Positions 1 through 11,805 of a stretch of 64,000 nt of DNA are shown here, piece after piece. This stretch comes from Verticillium longisporum (Eukaryota; Ascomycota; Sordariomycetes; Glomerellales; Plectosphaerellaceae): assembly GCA_019188255.1 (NCBI GenBank), contig JAETXT010000001.1, positions 5,146,001 through 5,210,000 of the forward strand, read 5' to 3'. The notes below the pieces were generated by a model. The model ran no database searches and was not told the DNA's origin. It saw only the letters and a program-made list of their open reading frames with translations. Position 1 is the first letter of the stretch. Each line of letters starts with the position of its first letter. A program made the position numbers and the translations under genes.

Positions 1-3000
1 GGGGGTCACCCATGCTGAATCGAGTATCTGCGGCAGAAGAAGGTGAAGCGAGTTCCGAAAGAGGGTAGCTGTTGATGTGCTGGCGGCGCCACCAGGCATG
101 ATCAATGGGACTCAATGGGAGCAGAATCCATTGGACCAGAGCTTGGGAGCCGGGGCCGGGGGTAGGTCAGCCCGGCGGTGATGTGCCTGGCGGATGCGTT
201 TGCGTCAAAGAAAGCCAAAGTTGTGTTATCTGCGGTCAGGCTAGGTCATGTCGTTCAGCGAGGGGAGGCTGCCGCCACAGGGGTGTGAAAGGGTGCTATG
301 GCCGGCCTGGCAAAGACGGTACAAGATGCAGGGCCTGGATGGCTGACAGGTTGTATTGGGAAGAGTCGACCTTGGCATGAAGCCTCCGACTGGTCGCGCG
401 CATGGGTGTGTCAAAGCAATAGGATGCCTTGCGGTGCTGCTGCGGCCACGGAGTGTGGTGATGTTTACGGGAAACGGGCGAGGCCAGGCCGGATCGACGC
501 GGAAGGTGACAGGGTATGGTGCATGTACCGGAGGGCTGGGGTGGTATTATGTGTATGTACGTCCGAACAGGCCATGTTGGTCGGCAGTATCGGCCACCTA
601 CCTAGGCAAAGCAACTGTTCATCGGTCTCATCCGCAATCTCTTGAGGGCTGGTTTGATCGCGGAGACATGCATCCTGCCGATGGTCTAGAAAGCTTGGTG
701 AAAGGAAATATTTCTTGGCGAGTTCCCTCTTTGTTGGTTGCTATGAACAGGCGACCTCTGGACAAAGGAATGGTGTCGACATCGTCGAGACTAGACTGCC
801 AAGGGAGACTGAACAAACGTGCCCATCATACAATCAACGCCGGATGGCTGACGGTCTAGCTAAGGTCAGGCAAAGTACCTTGGTACCCTGTTTCGAAATG
901 ATTCTGTCGTCTCTCATATCCGCAGCCACTGGCGAAGGGGCAGTAGGGATCCATGATACAGATAGGAGATAGATGGGATCGACAGGAACAATACTGACGC
1001 GCTAGGTGAGTTGTTTTCCCTGCACAACCTCGCCTTGCCATTTCTGTCTGGGTAAGGTGCCCAAGGTACCGTGAACAAAACTACCTTAGGCGGGTGCCAG
1101 TCAGGTAAGGTATCGAGGTGGGTGGCTCACTTCTAGCTCGTCCCGTCCTCTGGCCAGCTGAGCATCAGGGAGAAACGGTTCCTTGGCAGAACGACGAGAA
1201 GAAAGATTCAGAAATGTAATCCTGCAGACACGATGTGCTGCGAACGCACATGTAAATGCGATGCGGTTGGAAAAGGCTTGTGGGACCAGGGTAAGGACCA
1301 GGGTCAGATCCAGGACTAGAAGACGGGAAGCAACCCAATAGGCGGCTGATAGGTTCCAACGGCCCAGCCCGTATTCCGATTGCTGTCGCGCGGCTTCGAC
1401 ATATCTTCAGCTGCCCAGACACGGGCTGCGAAACGCTGGCCCAGGGGTTCAAAAATGGGAAATATTGCTCCTTGCCAAGACGGGATGCGCATCTCAGGTC
1501 TGCAGTGTCACCCACCAACTGACAACTCGCCCAGCCTCTCAACAAACTGGCTTCGCCCTTCTGCGCATCTCCAGCGTGGCGGAACAGAAGGGTATACCAT
1601 CCCGAGGGGGCCGGGGGGGAGGGTGGTTGACCCCCATGTGTCTTGAGCCCTACAGTAGCCATCCCCCCTTTGCCCTCAACCCCTGCACCCGTTGCCCCCT
1701 TCTGCTCGCATCAAGGCTTCTGTGCCAACTTTAACACGAGTTCTACATAGCACAGCACCCTCTCCCGTGTCTAGATAGCGTAACGTGCGTCAAGTCACCA
1801 CCACATTCTCAGCCCTCGCAACACTTATTGGTTGCCGATAAGCCGTACCTGGCTGAGGCCAGCCGCCACCATTGATGACTGCCTGTCGCGCGCATGGTCA
1901 ATTCTCTAGTCCATCTGGCGCCCATGGGCCGTGGCCTGCAGCTCACGGAACAGAACGGCCACGGCTTCAGGTGAGTGTGAGGAAGCGGGATGCAGGCCAT
2001 TCAATATTTCTTTTCGCCTCACTCGCCCGCCGTCGCATGCCCCGTGGTTGCAGGAAGCGATAGCCCCATTCGAGGTCTCCGGCGTGATGCGAGGGGCGTG
2101 CTCAAGGCATGAACGGTCTGGGACGCAACCCAGCATCACAACCGACATAAAACCCCTTCATCGAAGCACTGAAGAAAACCGGGATGGGCACAAGGGTAGC
2201 ACTGCCAATGGCTCGAAGACGCGTTCTGCAGAAGAATCGGCAAACAATGTTCCAACCCCACGTGCTGTAGCAACATGTTTGGTCACTTTGGTGTCTGCAC
2301 TGGAACGTCTCGTGCTTTGATCGCTGTTCCTCTTGTTTTTCGGCGTCAACTTTTGCATGGAAGAACGGATGCCGAAGGCAAGACGGCGGGGGTGAGGCAG
2401 CAAAACATGGTCATATCGCGCGAGGGGCTGCTGCGTTGTTTTATTCCCTCCCAGCAAATGCATCGAGCGGTCTGGACATGCATCGTCATGCCGGTGAGAG
2501 CGCAAATAGACAATGTTGCATTACTTTTATGCACCTTCGCTAACACATGCGCCGCACAACCTCATTTTGCGCCTGACTACTAGTTAACACATTCTAATCA
2601 GGCTATTTCTGGGCACGTTCGGTTGACAACGGCGGCGACGGGGATGTGTCCTGACAATCATTTATCTAGTAGCGCCGTGGCGGGCCGCCACCCATCTGTG
2701 CCTTGGGCGGTGCGCTTGGTCTGTCGGCGTTTTCTATTCTTTGCGTGCCCGAATTAGGCCTCAGTACTTCTTCAGATGGACAGCAAAGTGGCAGAAAATA
2801 AAGATAACGAACTGAATAGAAGCATAAAACGAGGGGTGCATCCAAATGCTTGTGCGATACTTTTATTGGATTTGTTCATCGTTGCCAAAGTAGTGGTTCG
2901 GCTCCTGGAAACATCCTTGCCTGAGCTGTTCGGGAAGGCGGTGATGATCTTGTGTACTGAGGCCATATTTCGGCACCAAAGGGGGGCCATTGTGCGTATC

Positions 3001-3791
3001 CATTTATCAAGATACGAACGGTCTGTCAGGTCTGTCAGCTTGCAGAGGAGATGAGCGCCGACGAACAATGATAAGGATGCCACGAACCCTTTCATGGCCA
3101 GCAAGCTGAGAGAAGTGGTTGCAGATGACTGTATGGCGGCTATGGCCGGCCATCTATCTGATAGTTGGCTCATTTGTCCCGCCGGATCGCGGGGTTTCTA
3201 ACTGCTCTGGATCTCACAGACAGGCCGAACAGCGTACTCGTATAACTGACGCCCTTCACTGACCGCAAACGCAGATTCAAGTAGCAGTCAGTCCAATTAT
3301 TCCTTTGCTGCGCCTGGGCCGCCAACGTCATTCGGCCTCAAGCTCCGATCCGTGCCGATTACAGGCCAGGCTGCCTAACGCACGAACGATGAGTAGCTGA
3401 CAAGGGAGCAACATGGTCCCGACACGTGACTTTGAGACAGTCAGGTCCGCGTATGGAGTTTCCAAGCCACTATCGTGGAACCACTGAGCCTCATCAAATT
3501 GCGGAGAAGATGTACCTGGTCGATCCCCAAGGCTTAGATTTTACGCGTATTGAAATCCCAAAGGAGCCCCAACACTCAAACCTGGCTGCTCTTAGTTTTA
3601 CCTTGTGTAGTGGCGTCATATGTCTTGGTGAAACCAAGAGGTGAGCCCTGCGAGGCAGCCTTGGTGTTTTGCGGATGCGGCCTTCATATATAATAAGTTG
3701 AATCATGACCGCTCCTGCGCCATCGCAGTTGTGATCTGTATCTCAAAGTCGGGCCCGCATTCTCAAAGAAACAACCAAACATCGGAAAACC
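1..3791. other. Gene-free stretch
   Basis: Short open frames occur on both strands, but none shows family motifs, consistent codon bias or plausible splice structure. The longest minus-strand frame (2772-3173) looks like chance. The last part forms the upstream region of the hydrolase gene and holds a TATA-like box near 3687. Nothing else is supported. Confidence 0.6.
3687..3694 (+). promoter_or_regulatory. TATA-like box of the secreted hydrolase gene
   Basis: TATATAAT lies about 100 bp upstream of the ATG at 3792, a normal TATA-to-start distance for a fungal gene with a short leader. The role is inferred from position and sequence only. Confidence 0.45.
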
Positions 3792-5712
3792 ATGGTTCTC
3801 TCTCACAAAAAGTTAAGAGCTTTCGTCTCACTCACTCTACTCTCTGCGGCTACAGCGAGCCCGACTTGTAACTCCAAAATACAATGGGGTGACTGCGGTG
3901 AGGACATCACGAATATCACCGAAGCACTTAGCGGCCTACCTGTGCAATGTGGAACTTTGCAGGTACCCCTCGACTACAGGTTTCCAAACTTGACCGAAAA
4001 GCTTTCGTTAGAACTCGCCAGAGTGCCAGCCGTCATTCAGCCCTCGAAGGGCAGCATCCAGCTCAATTTCGGAGGACCTGGGATCCCAGGCCGGCGAACC
4101 CTGGCTCAAGCAGCTTCGATATATATGAAGTCAGTCATTAAGGAGCCGTATGGGCACTTAGAGCCTCGCCAATCGACTGACACTTCTACAGCTTCACTGG
4201 CGGCCAGTATGACCTCGTCGCATTCGACCCCAGGTATGCATCCATGTCACTTTACTACGGAGACATATGCTTGTCTGAATTGTTGCTAATGGAAAACTTC
4301 CAGAGCCACCGGCAGCACAGTCTTTTCCTGCTTCACCGACCCATTGGCTAAAGCGCAGCACACCTTCAATTCCGGGGTCACAAGCACCGCGTCGGATGTA
4401 GCTGAAGGGCAGCTCTGGGCTGCGGGCACGGTGTACTCCAACGCTTGTCTTGAGACGCAGGCCAAGAACTCAAGCCTGGTCAATTCCCCTTTTTACGCAC
4501 GAGATTTGATCAGCGTCGTCGATCGCTGGGCCAAGATGGCATGCTGCGCTACTGGGGTGAGTTTATGCCCGCAAGGCTACATGACGATGCTAACAGACGA
4601 ATGAAAAGGTCTGTCTTATGGCACCATCGTTGCTGCGACGGTCTCAGCCATGTTCCCGGAGAGGATTGATAAAATGGTGTTTGATGGCGTGCAGAACCCT
4701 CACGAGTACTACTATGCCCTTGGGTACGTTTTCTATTCTGTTGTTGACCAGCAACCCCAGCACTCATAACGTATGGGACCGTCCTGACCAAGTTCCAGTG
4801 ATTTCGAAGAATGGACAGACACGGACGACGTCTTTTCGGCCATCTTCTCCACCTGCCTCGACTTCCACGAGAACTGTGCCCTGTCCAAGTACAACATCTC
4901 TGGTGCCGAGCTCGAAAAGAAGTTCTGGGATTTTCTCGAGACGATCAAATACGACCCTCTCGTTCTGGGACCCGCCACAGTCGACTACTCGACCCTCAAG
5001 TTCATCACTGCCCTCAGCCTCTACGACGCATCAACCTGGCCGACTTATACAGCGTTCCTCGATCTCCTCATGACGCGATCCAACGACACACTGGCCGTGC
5101 AGACCATGACGGAAAACGGATGGCTGACCACCAAATCCGAAGGCGACGAGGCCATCTTCCAGATCCGCTGCGGCGACAGGGTGGCACGAGCTGCCAGTCT
5201 CGAAGAGTTCAAGCCTGCGATAGACAGGCTGACCAACACGAGCCGTGTCTACGGAGATCTGGTCGTAGCTCTCAATGCCGCTTGCGCGCAGTGGCAGGTC
5301 GGCGCCGCCGAAAGACTCGATTCCGACTTTCACGTCAAGACGAAGAACCCGGTCTTGTTCGTCGGCAATACCTGGGACGGACACACGCCGCTCGTGTCGG
5401 CGAAGAACGTGAGTTCGACGTTCGACGGGAGCGGTCTCTTGGAGATTCGCGGCTATGGTGTAAGTGATCCCGGACATGCTTCCTTGTCCGTATTTGGTCC
5501 ATTGTAGTATCTTGAGGCTGACTGGGGCTATGTAGCACGGTTCGCATGTCCTGCCCTCTTCGTGCTCGCTCAAGGCGATTTCTGCTTACTGGACTGATGG
5601 TGTTCTGCCGGAGCCTGGGACGGTATGCCCGGTGGAAGGGGTGCCCTATTCAGGAATGACGTGGGCCGATGTGTATGCCGAGGTCGCGAGCAACAAAACA
5701 GCTGCCACTTAG
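3792..5712 (+). CDS. Secreted TAP-like alpha/beta-hydrolase (tripeptidyl aminopeptidase family), one-base frame break
   Basis: Predicted secreted serine hydrolase of the Streptomyces TAP-like family, acting on peptides or esters outside the cell (family knowledge). Exons read 3792-4129, 4192-4233, 4304-4556, 4609-4723, 4799-5459 and 5536-5712, about 528 residues if one base is restored. Visible are a signal peptide ending near TASP, the oxyanion strand NFGGPG, QYDLVAFDPR, the nucleophile elbow GLSYGT, FDGV, and the C-terminal TAP domain with PVLFVGNTWDGHTP (catalytic Asp region) followed by GYGHGSH (His). Codon phases fit at all five introns. Exon 3 is the problem: it reads RDLISVVD in one frame and GQDGMLRYWG in the next, with a base missing around 4524-4527. 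Either a sequencing deletion or a recent inactivating mutation; family assignment is secure. Confidence 0.85.
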
Positions 5713-6603
5713 TGCATTTGAGTGGATATCTGTTTCTGACATTAAGCCTTGACGCTGACACTGGGGGTAGAGATGGAGAGATTCAAGAGTGCGAGGAGTA
5801 GGATATGGGTCATGACTTGATTGGATAGCAAACTTACAGCTGAGCTACTTTCATTTAGTCGTAAGGGATGTATGAGTACCTAGTCAACTACAAGCTTAGG
5901 TACTACAAGTGTTTAAGGCTGTGGAAGAAGATTTACATATACTTGTTCCCAATTTTGAGTCACTTGCAGGGCCACTTGCACAAGCAATTGAAAACTCTTG
6001 CTGATATCCCCACCTTATCCAGGGAAGTGCCTCTTCAATTAATGCCACGCTCCGGACATAACTTTAAGCATGATATGGCGAACTGCCGAAGCAAGCCTGC
6101 CCCAACCTTTTCGTCACGCATTGAAGCATGTTCCTTCTTCATTCCAACTTGATTGCGTGTCACTGGAAACCCTTTCCAGCCTCAGGCTATACTGCAATAC
6201 CTGACGCGACTCGAGACAAGCGTATGAGACGACTGCCGCAGATATTGCGAGGACGCATTAGCCAAACTGGACTCCGCACTCCTTTTGGCAATGACATGCC
6301 ACCGACACGCCTTGACCATACAGCAGGCCCCTCCCGGAGGGTTTCGACAACAGGCAGCAGTTTTACGAAAAAGAGTTTCCATTCCATACGACAGATGGCA
6401 CAGAACATTTTCTTTTACTCGTTTCCATCCAGAGACAGCCTTTCGTCACGGTCGTGTAACTCACGGTCGTGTAACTCGTTGGTCAGACAGCATCTCGAGC
6501 ACACCTCGAGATCACGGCAACCCATCAACACAGCTCGTCGACTTAGTGAACAGCAAACACACAACCATCACAACGGATAATCTTGTCTGCAACTCTAAAA
6601 GCC
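5713..6603. other. Intergenic region
   Basis: Spacer between the hydrolase and the small secreted gene. The first part is AT-richer with short uninformative frames. The last part is the likely leader of the next gene and holds a perfect 15-bp tandem duplication at 6447-6476. No gene is supported. Confidence 0.55.
6447..6476. repeat. Perfect 15-bp tandem duplication
   Basis: The unit CACGGTCGTGTAACT occurs twice without a gap, 6447-6461 and 6462-6476, about 130 bp upstream of the ATG of the small secreted gene. It is a recent slippage product or a duplicated upstream element; the sequence does not distinguish the two. Confidence 0.8.
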
Positions 6604-7056
6604 ATGCTCTTCACCGCCGTTGTAACCATCCTTCTCGCCCTCGGTCCTCTGGCTGCCCACGCCAAGTCACAGGGCAAAGTCACGCACCCGACCTCCGACA
6701 CAAAGCTTGACCTCAGCAGCAATGATCGGTCTATGAAAATCACCTGGGCGTACGAAGGCGACTCGAGAAAGTGGGATGACGTTGATCTTGTTCTCCTAGG
6801 CGAGTCGAGAGACGCTGCAGGCTCTACCAAAGAGTGGTCTGCGAGCGTGCGAATGGACATCGATATAGGTGCGCGCTCTTTCACACACAACTCGACAAGA
6901 GGTTCCTCTTTGCTGGACGATATGCTGCTCAGATACGCGGACGGAGGACGCTGGGCGATTCGATATGGTGTTCGCTACCGCAGATGGGACGCGCTGGAGG
7001 ATGTCTTCTTCTCTGAACCTGTGGCAGTGGAAGGAAAGCCATGTGATGGATTGTAA
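6604..7056 (+). CDS. Small secreted protein, unrecognised
   Basis: An intronless frame of 150 residues starting at the ATG at 6604. Residues 1-20 form a clear signal peptide (hydrophobic core VVTILLALGPLAAHA, then KSQGK). The mature part begins with a pattern (THPTSDT, then MKITWAYEG and WDDVDLVLLG) that loosely resembles the beta-sandwich N-terminus of Kre9/Knh1-like cell-wall proteins; this is a weak resemblance, not an assignment. Only one cysteine is seen, near the C-terminus (KPCDGL). After about 6870 a second frame also reads plausibly (GRFDMVFATADGTRW), so the C-terminal half may be affected by an unrecognised intron or an indel. It sits just downstream of another secreted gene. Confidence 0.55.
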   Translation: MLFTAVVTILLALGPLAAHAKSQGKVTHPTSDTKLDLSSNDRSMKITWAYEGDSRKWDDVDLVLLGESRDAAGSTKEWSASVRMDIDIGARSFTHNSTRGSSLLDDMLLRYADGGRWAIRYGVRYRRWDALEDVFFSEPVAVEGKPCDGL

Positions 7057-7440
7057 TTAGGATGGCTATTTAGGTTGAGTAATTCTTGTGGTTGCCATGC
7101 ACGCTGTCTCAAAGTTCCTCGGCATCTTGGTTCAAGTGCAACTTTGGTGGTTCTAGGCTTCCAGCTGGCAGTTCTCTTTTCCTAGCAGGGGGCCTCCACG
7201 CAAGAGCGCTAACCCTGATGCCTATAGCGCCAATGGCCTCTGGGGAGCCCCTGACACCCCCTAAAATGGTCAGCCGCGTCCTTCTTCACCTGCCTCGATG
7301 GGGCTTTGCGTGCACCTACCGATCCCTGCTTGACTCCTTCCATCTTCTCCGCCGCATCCTCCCAACTCCATCCTGATCGCACATCATCAGGCTACAGCAC
7401 CAAGAGTACCAAGAGCACCAACGACACTCTGGCATCGGCC
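7057..7440. other. Region upstream of the zinc-cluster-less regulator
   Basis: No zinc-cluster exon can be found here in any forward frame, which matters because the gene that follows encodes only the regulatory domain of its family. The coding frame stays open upstream of the chosen ATG to about 7306 but without a Met codon. Confidence 0.5.
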
Positions 7441-9050
7441 ATGTTGTCCCCGGAGAGAAACGCAGCAGCTGAAGAGTCGCAACAAGTGTCTTCAAGCACT
7501 GCCCAGCACACCCACGTCCAGTTTGCCCCCCAGGCACTGACGCCCACGACGCCTTGGACTTCTCTCCATGACCCCGTGCCGCATCTTTCTGAGGCCTCGT
7601 CGACATCGCCAGCCGAAACCTGGCGACTGGATCACTCTGTGTCCGAACCAGGCTACCTCGAGTACCAAGAGGAGCTTCGCTGCCTCATCTTCAACACGGC
7701 CCAGACTGCCGCTCCCACCCGTGAAGGCACCCCCGAGCCTGGCACCACCCTTCCCGAGGCCCTTCCGCTGGTGCCCTCTTTTCCGAACCCCTCAGACGAC
7801 GCTGCGAACCGCCGCCAGGCCGCTCAAACCCTGGCCTCGCCTCGAAGTTTAGAGTTCCTGAAGAACTACGTTGCTGAGGTCGCTCCGTGGCTCGACATGT
7901 TCGACAGCGACCGGGCCTTCGGCATCCAGGTCCCAGTGCTTGCTCAGTCCTCGCCCGCCCTTCTCTACGCCGTCCTCGCCCTCTCGGCTCGCCAACTGGA
8001 GCGCAAGGAAGGCAGACAGTCTTTCTTCGACAGTCTCGAACTCTACCAAGAAGCCATCCGGTTGCTCACACCTCTATTGCAGGTTCGTGATCAAAAGATC
8101 ATCCCCATTTGCACAATTCTCTGCTGCATGGAGATGATGTCGGCGAGTGCTCAAGACTGGAGGAAGCATCTCGAAGGCTGTGCTGCCTTGTTCGACTCGT
8201 TCAACGTACACGGCTTCACGGGGGGGCTGTTGCAGGCTGTTTTTTGGTGTTATGCAAGGATGGGTAAGTAGGACGGCAAAGACCTCTTCCGTGTCTCTTC
8301 TGAAATGCACATCCTAACAGCGCATCGCTAGATCTCTGTGGTGCCCTCATCTCAGATGGAACTGAGAGCACTCTTCTGCAGCCGCCAAAATGGCTTCCTA
8401 GTGGTGCTACACACTCGGAGGCTGTTGACCTGTTTCGCCAGTCCACTTCGCCGGACATGTACGCCAACCATGCCGTCTACCTCTGCGCCAAAGTATGCGA
8501 GCTTGTCGCAGACCGCACACGATTTTACGAGCTTGGCGACGACACCAGCGTCAACCCTGACGACCTGACCGACCGCTGGCTCCGTCTGTGGGACGACCTT
8601 CAGTCATGGAATCTGAATAGGCCGCCTGAAATGCTCCCTGCCCAGACCATCCAAAGCACGCCTTTTCCCCAGATCCTCTTCCTACACTGGGCCGCCATAT
8701 CCTCCAACCAGCTCTACCACACCGCCTGTGTCCTCCTTCTCGGCTCCACGCCACGCCCCTTGAATCTGAAGCTTGGCATCAGTGGCTCGGCTGTATGGCA
8801 TGCCAAGCACATCTGTGGCATCTCCCTCGCGAACCCGCATCAGGGCTGCTTGAACAATGCAATTCAGCCTTTATGGGTGGCAGGGCGTCTTCTGAGCCAC
8901 AAGTCTGAGCATGCCCTTCTCGTCCAGCTGATTCGGAGCATCGAGGCCATGACGGGATGGGGCACATGCTGGCGAATTGACGACCTGGAGTCGGCATGGG
9001 GTTATAAAGTCCGCGGGAAAAGTTCGCGCATGACCAACCTCATGGTCTGA
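7441..9050 (+). CDS. Fungal regulator of the acr-2 type lacking its Zn2Cys6 domain
   Basis: Exons 7441-8263 and 8332-9050, 513 residues, phase-1 intron. The protein carries the fungal-specific transcription factor domain of the acriflavine-sensitivity (acr-2)/DUF3468 kind: EVAPWLDMFDSDRAFGIQVP, LLYAVLALSARQLERK, DWRKHLEGCAALF, FWCYARMDLCGALI, then SSNQLYHTACVLLL, VWHAKHICGI and the C-terminal IEAMTGWGTCWRI. The minus-strand neighbour has the same blocks in the same order and the same intron position in the middle of the domain. No CX2CX6C cluster precedes it, so it is unlikely to bind DNA by itself. It could be a truncated paralog, a modulator acting through dimerisation, or a gene whose first exon was lost. 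The start is the first ATG in frame. Confidence 0.75.
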
Positions 9051-9081
9051 CTCTGAACGTAACAATTTCTGCCCGCTCCCT

Positions 9082-11110
9082 TCATCCAGTGGCCATACCC
9101 CAATCTTCTCGAGCCTTGTTGACCAAGAAGCTGACATCCCACCCTGTCATGGTCTTGATCTTCTCGAAACAGCCGAGCACGGCCAGTTGTTGTGGCTCAT
9201 ACGTCATGCGCTGAGCAGCTCGGTAGAGTGCAGCCACCAGACACAGATCCCAGCTATCACGTCGGTCGTTGTTCATCGCTATGCCGCAGACACGCTGGGC
9301 ATGCCATAGCGGCGACATGGTGGGGTCCTTTCGCGCGGCGCCGACGGACAGGGTACGAGGCCGGTGCTGCAACATGAGAAGCATGGCTGTGTGGTACAAC
9401 TGGTTCGCGAAAACCGCGGCACCATTTGTGAAAAGCAACACGGGGAACAGGCTGTCGTCGACCTCCATCTCGATCATGGGATGGAATTCGCGAGGACGAT
9501 TGGTGTACCAAGTGCTCAGAGCGTCGCTGAGCATGGTCCACTGCTGTACTGGCGACCGCGGTGCGCTGCCAGTGGTGGTCGCTGGCGCTGGAAAGCTACA
9601 AGCGCCAAAGTTGACAGCTTGGGCGCACAACAAAAGAGATTCGCTCGCGGACTGAAACACAGTGTCGGCAATAGCCGATGTTTGCCACTCTGGGGGGGTT
9701 GCTGGATAGTTGAGCTGATCCGGAATCAACACACTCGTGCCATTGACGAGGGCTTTGCCAAGGTCTTGTTGGGAGCATCATCAGCTGGAGACTCTCTGTG
9801 GGACAAACGAAAGCGAACTGACCCAGTCTCAACAATAGCCCAAGCACCGACAAGCGCAGTTTCGAAGGGGTTTGCGCCAGCTCTTTCGAGTGAGCGCCAT
9901 CAGCGAGAAGGCATGTTGTGCTATGCCACGAGCCAGGCGCATCTCTGAGGAACTGCGTTGTACTGGCGAGTGCTAGATGGATGAGCTCACTATCGTTGAC
10001 GGACTCAAAGACCTGATTCTGCATGAAGCCAGTGTCGGCTGTGATATGGAGAGAATGATCATTCGTTTGTGTTAACCGTCCGGCTTGTAACGACTGGGAC
10101 GACAGCGCAAGCAGCGAGTGCAGTGCGCTTCCAGATTCCATCGCCAACCGTGGCACGACGAGGCCAAAGCACTGGCTCATGTCGCAGATGTCTAGCCAAG
10201 GAGCAACTTGGTATCGGTATTGTCGGAGCAGCTGCAGAATCGTCTCCTGCGAGATGGTCCCGGTTGCCGACGCACCTGCGCTGCTGGGTGAGGACACGAG
10301 TGGTGGGTGTAAAGCCGCCACTCGTTCATGGCTTGGGGAATGAAGAATCTGAGGTGGTTCATCGTTGCCGAGAGAAAGGAGCACAGTCAGGGCAGTTTGG
10401 TAGTCGGCGTCTTTGGGAGACGCCTGCATCCTGTCGGTCATGACAACCATAGAATGCTGTGGCGAGCTCTGGATGGGATCTCCATCCTGCGGCCAGGTTC
10501 CCGGCGTGAAGTGATCATTGACGAAGGGCACTTGCTCTCTGGGAGTTTCAGCTGCCACAAGCTCGTGTATTTCTGGATTTATTGGCGTCGACTCGATCAG
10601 TCGCTCCAGCGTGGCTCCTGAAGCTGCCGGCGACGTCGTCATGTCATTGTTGCCATCACCTCCATCTGACTCTTTCGAGGTTGAGACTGAGGACCCAGGA
10701 TCAACAAACTTCGAACAATCAGCAACAATCAGTCATGGCAAGGACCGGTACGCACCTGAAGACGAGAATACGGCGTCTCGTTCGATTTGGGCGTTGGCGA
10801 CACTGTCAGAGCATTCTTGTGCAAGAACGTCAATCTCGGGCCGTACTGGCAGTCAAAGCCGCCCTCAATGCAGCGCCGACATTTTGGCTTCTCCTCGTCG
10901 CCTGATCACACTATGTCAATTTCGCGACTCCAGAGCAGGCCTCTCGCGGTCCGAACGGGCATGGCACCCCACAAGCACAGTCAAGGCGCCAGGGACTGGC
11001 ACGTCCGGATGGTGGGCCGACTCACATTTGCGGCGCCGGGTCCGACATTTCATACACCCGGTCCTCGTCCTCTTGTGGCGACTTCTGGACGGAGCGTCGT
11101 CGGTCGCCAT
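9082..11110 (-). CDS. Zn2Cys6 transcription factor, acr-2 type
   Basis: Exons on the minus strand 11110-11026, 10901-10756, 10708-9823 and 9764-9082, 599 residues. The zinc cluster is split by the first intron and reads C19-x2-C22-x6-C29-x6-C36-x2-C39-x6-C46 with a basic stretch (RTRRRK), the canonical fungal pattern. The regulatory domain follows: YQVAPWLDICDMSQCFGLVV, LHSLLALSSQSLQ, FANQLYHTAMLLML, LWHAQRVCGI and IKTMTGWDVSFLV, matching the convergent gene at 7441-9050. The 3' ends are only 31 bp apart. The 5' end is divergent from the xylose reductase gene with 695 bp between starts. In 9823-9950 the translated frame does not match the sister while another frame does (see findings). The gene plausibly regulates a neighbouring pathway; its target is not shown. 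Confidence 0.8.
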
Positions 11111-11805
11111 GCTTGTGCTCTCGCAGGCCCAGTGTCTGGCGAGAGGGTGGGAGGGATATTTTGGTCGGATTGGGACGAATGACGGAGAGAGACCATGGGC
11201 GGCGAGTCGGGGGCAACAAGTGGAGGGCCATGTGGCTGGGTTGGGGGAGAACAGGGCACGCCGTCTGGGGAGCTGATCCTGGGTTTAGTGATCTACCAAG
11301 GGTCTCTGCAGGCGAGCCTCGGGCTGTGAGGTGGACGTGTTCCCCCTCTGAGGTCTCCTGTCATCTTCAAGATTACCTGAGCTGAGAAGGCTTATGGCTT
11401 TCCCACAGGCTCACATCTGAACACAGCGCCTTTCGTGCCATTTCCGTAGGCGACGAGCGGCGAAACGACGGAGAAAATGAAGACAACGGCGATTTCCCCG
11501 CATCGGCCTCGGTGTTGGCGAGTCAAGAGACAAAGGTCAAGCAACAAGATCCCTGTCGAGACGTCAAGCGGGCCCTCTCCCAGCGGTTAGAATATCCCAA
11601 AATGGAAGCCAGTGGCTAGCATGCCTCTTTGGGACACCATGATGAAATGTATCGGCTGTCCCGCATCGTGGATGTGGAATCTTACACAGAGTTGAAAAGG
11701 AAGAAAATATCTGGACGAGGACCGCGGCCTTGATCGGTCGTCATTTGCAACACGAACTTCTCTTCACAGTACAGCCACATCACTGATCTCCCACAAAATC
11801 TCAGC
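11111..11805. other. Divergent promoter region between regulator and xylose reductase
   Basis: A 695-bp stretch that must hold the promoters of both the minus-strand zinc-cluster gene and the plus-strand xylose reductase. I could not pick out a clear TATA box or a GGNTAAA (XYR1/XlnR-type) site. A CTGGGG CreA-like hexamer occurs near 11267 but is too short to mean much alone. Confidence 0.5.
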
